The notes below the pieces were generated by a model. It was not told the origin of the DNA. It saw only the letters and a program-made list of their open reading frames with translations, and searched no databases. From assembly GCA_934101185.1 (NCBI GenBank), contig CAKOQD010000015.1, positions 1 through 23,193 of the forward strand: DNA of 23,193 nucleotides. The letters are read 5' to 3'. The DNA comes from an uncultured Bacilli bacterium. GTDB taxonomy: Bacteria; Bacillota_I; Bacilli_A; RF39; UBA660. The position numbers and the translations under genes were made by a program. Positions 20,966-23,193 of this stretch are shown here, piece by piece; the stretch's first letter is position 1, and each line of letters begins with the position of its first letter.

Positions 20966-22024
20966 TCAATCTATTTTCTCATCTTTATATTCAATCTCTA
21001 CTCTACTAATAGAATTGAACCTTTTAGTAATCTTATCAGTAGTAGTATGAATATCATTAACATCTTTACTAACAGTCTCAATACTACGAGATAACTTATC
21101 CCATCTTTCTTTATATCTACCAAACTCTACTCCAAGTCTATTAAGCTCTTCATGAATAACTGAAGTATACTTATCTCTTTCGATATTTTTAATAATCATT
21201 TCAATAACAGTAAGAGTAGATATCAAAGTAGTCGGTGAAGTAATCCACACCTTTCTCTTATAAGCATAATCAATTATATCTTGATGATAAGCATTAATCT
21301 CTGCAAAAATAGCTTCAGCAGGCAAAAACATAATAGCTTGATCACTAGTATAACCATCAATAATATACTTACTAGCAATAGCATCAATATGTTTTTTTAC
21401 ATCAACTTTAAATAATTTTTCATACCTAGCTCTCTCATCTTTAGATATATCCTTATCAACCATCATTCTATAATTTTCCAAAGGAAACTTAGAATCAATT
21501 GCAATCGTACCAAGTGGTTGTGGTGCAAAAAGAATAGAATCTACTATATAACCATTTGGCATTGTATACTGAAGTCTATAAATACTATCATTACCCTCTC
21601 CAAAAACAGAAGTAAGAATATGTTTTAAATTAACTTCTCCAAAAATACCACGCGTTTTCTTATCAGTTAAAATACTTTGTAATGAAACAATATCACTAGA
21701 TAAAGTATCGATTTTCTTTTGTGCCTCATCTATTTTAGCAAGCCTTTCTAAAACAGAACTAAAAGTCTTATTAGTCTTTTCAAAATTAGCCTCAATTCTC
21801 TCATTAACTTTATCATTCATTGCAATAAGTCTTCTTTCTTGCCTATCACTAAGTTCATTAAAATCCTTATTCAAACTATCTTTTAATCCATTCATTTCTT
21901 TATTAATATTAAGTTCCAAAGAAGATAACTTATCAAATAAAACAATATCATTCTTTCCCTTAAATAAAGAAACTATAATAAGAATAACAATAAGAACTAA
22001 AAGTCCAATAATAATATAATCCAT
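20966..22024 (-). CDS. rmuC: RmuC family protein
   Basis: RmuC proteins limit DNA inversions at short inverted repeats and are thought to be nucleases of the restriction-endonuclease-like fold. This one has 352 residues: an N-terminal membrane anchor (about 3-20), a coiled coil (30-110), then the conserved RmuC domain with GIFGEVNLKHIL, IDSKFPLENYRMM and GYTSDQAIMFLPAEAIFAEI. The acidic and lysine residues of IDSKFPLE fit a PD-(D/E)xK-like centre. Its ribosome site GGAGGT lies at the end of the VTT gene, whose stop is two bases before the ATG, so the two genes are co-transcribed. No terminator is clear after it. Confidence 0.92.
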   Translation of the reverse strand: MDYIIIGLLVLIVILIIVSLFKGKNDIVLFDKLSSLELNINKEMNGLKDSLNKDFNELSDRQERRLIAMNDKVNERIEANFEKTNKTFSSVLERLAKIDEAQKKIDTLSSDIVSLQSILTDKKTRGIFGEVNLKHILTSVFGEGNDSIYRLQYTMPNGYIVDSILFAPQPLGTIAIDSKFPLENYRMMVDKDISKDERARYEKLFKVDVKKHIDAIASKYIIDGYTSDQAIMFLPAEAIFAEINAYHQDIIDYAYKRKVWITSPTTLISTLTVIEMIIKNIERDKYTSVIHEELNRLGVEFGRYKERWDKLSRSIETVSKDVNDIHTTTDKITKRFNSISRVEIEYKDEKID

Positions 22025-22026
22025 AA

Positions 22027-22593
22027 CTATACCTCCAAATGAAATAATTTTTCTATAATCTTACAGATAATATATGAAACAATAAGTAAAACAAAAATCT
22101 TAATAAGTATAACTGGATGCTTTATACTATCTATTAACCCTACTCCTACATAACCCCAAAAATATATTGTAGCAAGCTTACCAATAAAAAGTGCAAGTAA
22201 ATACTTTTTAAAATCAATATTAGAAAGACCTGCTGCTATATTAACAGCAAATGCTGGAGTAAATGGAATAGCTATTATAATAACCAAAGTAGATAACTTT
22301 ATATTATCAAACTTAGAAACATAATAAGACACATCCTTTTTCTTTAAAAGATTAACCCTATCTCTAATTAAATATCTAAATATAAAATAAGCCAGTAAAC
22401 ATCCACATATTGTAGCAATATATGAAATAATAAATCCAAAAACACTACCAAAATTATATACATTAATACCAATAAACACCGATAAAGGTATAATAGGAAT
22501 GATTGACTCAAGAACAATAATAAAAAATCCACCAATTAATCCTACAGATGCAATATAATCAATTAAAGTTTGCAATATATCTAATATTTCCAT
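22027..22593 (-). CDS. VTT/DedA-type membrane protein (TVP38/TMEM64 family)
   Basis: A 188-residue integral membrane protein with about five hydrophobic segments. The IPIIPLSVFIGI segment near residue 32 and the FTPAFAVNIAAGLSNIDFKKYLLAL stretch (as FTPAFAVNIAAGL and SNIDFKKYLLAL), with its conserved proline and glycine, are typical of VTT/SNARE-associated proteins. Some members move lipid carriers (undecaprenyl phosphate or phosphatidylethanolamine) across the membrane; which applies here is unknown. Start set at 22593, with GGGAG eight bases upstream; an ATG at 22608 in the same frame contains that ribosome site. It is the first gene of a pair with rmuC. Confidence 0.85.
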   Translation of the reverse strand: MEILDILQTLIDYIASVGLIGGFFIIVLESIIPIIPLSVFIGINVYNFGSVFGFIISYIATICGCLLAYFIFRYLIRDRVNLLKKKDVSYYVSKFDNIKLSTLVIIIAIPFTPAFAVNIAAGLSNIDFKKYLLALFIGKLATIYFWGYVGVGLIDSIKHPVILIKIFVLLIVSYIICKIIEKLFHLEV

Positions 22594-22611
22594 ATAATTA
22601 TCTCCCATATA

Positions 22612-22640
22612 ATTGTACCAATTTTATAAAAAAAAGTCAT
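22612..22640 (-). promoter_or_regulatory. Promoter of the VTT-rmuC operon
   Basis: On the minus strand ATGACT (22635-22640), 17 bp, TACAAT (22612-22617). The boxes are moderate (4/6 and 5/6). They lie between the Rpn-gene terminator and the VTT start. Confidence 0.45.
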
Positions 22641-22650
22641 TAATATTTGT

Positions 22651-22692
22651 AAAAAATAAAAAGAAATAGATTATTCAAGATTATTCTACTTC
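22651..22692 (-). terminator. Terminator of the Rpn-family gene, overlapping its stop
   Basis: On the minus strand GAAGTAGA (22685-22692) pairs with TCTATTTC (22663-22670), one G-U pair, around a 14-nt loop that contains the TAA stop. It is followed by a long U-rich run. Confidence 0.6.
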
Positions 22693-23193
22693 TTTCTTTA
22701 GTTTTTCTACTTCCTTGATAGATAAATCGGTATACTTTGAAATAATTTTTAAGTCTAAGTTATCTTGAAGCATCTTTTTAGCAGTTTCTATAGCTTTTTC
22801 TCGAACTCCTTCTTCATGGCCTAGTTCTCTAAACTCATCTATTTCCGCTAGACGAAGTTTTTCTTTATGTATTTCTTCATTATACATTCCGATTACTTCA
22901 TCCTGTTCGCTAGCTTCCTTTGAATCCTTAACATACTTTTCCATTATCTCATCGCCCTCACTTAAATCATTTAAAAGTTCTTCATCATTTTCATTAAAAA
23001 TAAGAAGTAACTTCTCATATAACTCAAGTTTATTATAATCTCTTTTGTCTATATTAGGCAAGTAAATATTGATAATTCTTATCTTATTACTGTAAATATC
23101 AAAGTCATTTATATCCTTTGGTAACTTTCTAATATTAGTAATATAACATTCTTCAAGAACATCTTTCTTTCCACTAAACCTAAAATTATTAAT
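22681..23193 (-). CDS. Rpn-family recombination-promoting nuclease/transposase, C-terminal part
   Basis: The reading frame is open from the right window edge to the stop at 22681, giving 171 codons with the 5' part missing. A TTG at 23059-23061 is just an internal Leu codon, not a start. The visible part includes DVLEECYITNIRKLPKDIND, then IINIYLPNIDKRDYNKLELY, and ends with the helical tail GHEEGVREKAIETAKKMLQD then LDLKIISKYTDLSIKEVEKL. This tail is the mark of the Rpn/PDDEXK_2 family, often annotated as putative transposases; the N-terminal nuclease domain would be off the window. They are abundant in gut Firmicutes. A terminator overlaps the stop. Confidence 0.82.
   Translation of the reverse strand: MNNFRFSGKKDVLEECYITNIRKLPKDINDFDIYSNKIRIINIYLPNIDKRDYNKLELYEKLLLIFNENDEELLNDLSEGDEIMEKYVKDSKEASEQDEVIGMYNEEIHKEKLRLAEIDEFRELGHEEGVREKAIETAKKMLQDNLDLKIISKYTDLSIKEVEKLKKEVE

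Noticed and set aside
22720..22735. A fourth TACCG-type operator (ATCGGTA at about 22727)
   Set aside because: Only the right half is present, it lies inside the Rpn coding region, and no TACCG half faces it.
1..23193. Mycoplasma genetic code (TGA as Trp)
   Set aside because: TGA ends at least two genes with correct lengths and tight spacing to the next gene, and tryptophans at conserved positions (for example in arcB) are TGG.
1..23193. CRISPR array, rRNA, tRNA or riboswitch
   Set aside because: I looked through the gaps on both strands and saw no regularly spaced repeats, cloverleaf-like segments or known riboswitch cores; most gaps are under 120 bp.

Overview
The window comes from an AT-rich, low-GC Gram-positive (Firmicutes-type) bacterium. 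It looks like a gut Bacilli/Erysipelotrichia or RF39-like relative rather than a true Mycoplasma. The reasons are seen in the sequence: genes are compact and have strong GGAGG-type ribosome sites. TGA is used as a stop (for example at 16378-16380 and 14466-14468) while Trp is TGG, so the code is the standard one. A MurE ligase indicates a peptidoglycan wall. The lineage is my inference; no rRNA or other marker is present.

Layout. Almost everything is on the minus strand. At the left edge (1-24) an unknown gene just begins, behind its own promoter and a TACCG-type palindrome. At 160-4791 lies a four-gene arginine deiminase operon, arcA-arcB-arcC-yfcC, with a promoter at 4818-4846 and a terminator at 113-140. 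It converts arginine to ornithine, ammonia, CO2 and ATP, with a YfcC/ArcD-type carrier for exchange. At 4857-9180 is a DNA-repair and replication block (priA, ruvA, tdk, ruvB), followed upstream by comEB (dCMP deaminase). At 9893-10816 is a stand-alone HTH-Fic gene with a perfect consensus promoter and two palindromic operators. At 11052-14021 are pcrA and a sugar-nucleotide nucleotidyltransferase.

The stretch 14022-15700 is the accessory part. It holds two minus-strand terminators, a 55-codon plus-strand ORF that looks like the 5' end of an insertion-sequence transposase, and a membrane-anchored surface-type protein. That protein has a G9 tract near its start (likely phase-variable) and a C-terminal tail of quite different base composition. 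At 15707-17866 is a small envelope operon: lipoprotein, acidic cytoplasmic protein, DUF948 protein and YtxH protein. trmB (17909-18538) is divergent from a plus-strand pair, a coiled-coil miniprotein and murE (18622-20219). The right end has an unknown 188-residue gene behind a (TA)9 promoter repeat, rmuC with a VTT/DedA-type membrane protein, and the C-terminal part of an Rpn-family nuclease cut by the window edge.

The most interesting points are the shared operator palindrome linking the Fic gene to the left-edge gene about 10.8 kb away, the two simple-sequence tracts that could act as switches (G9 in a surface gene, TA9 in a promoter spacer), the anomalous GC-rich tail of the surface protein, and the IS-like remnant with an anti-readthrough hairpin.
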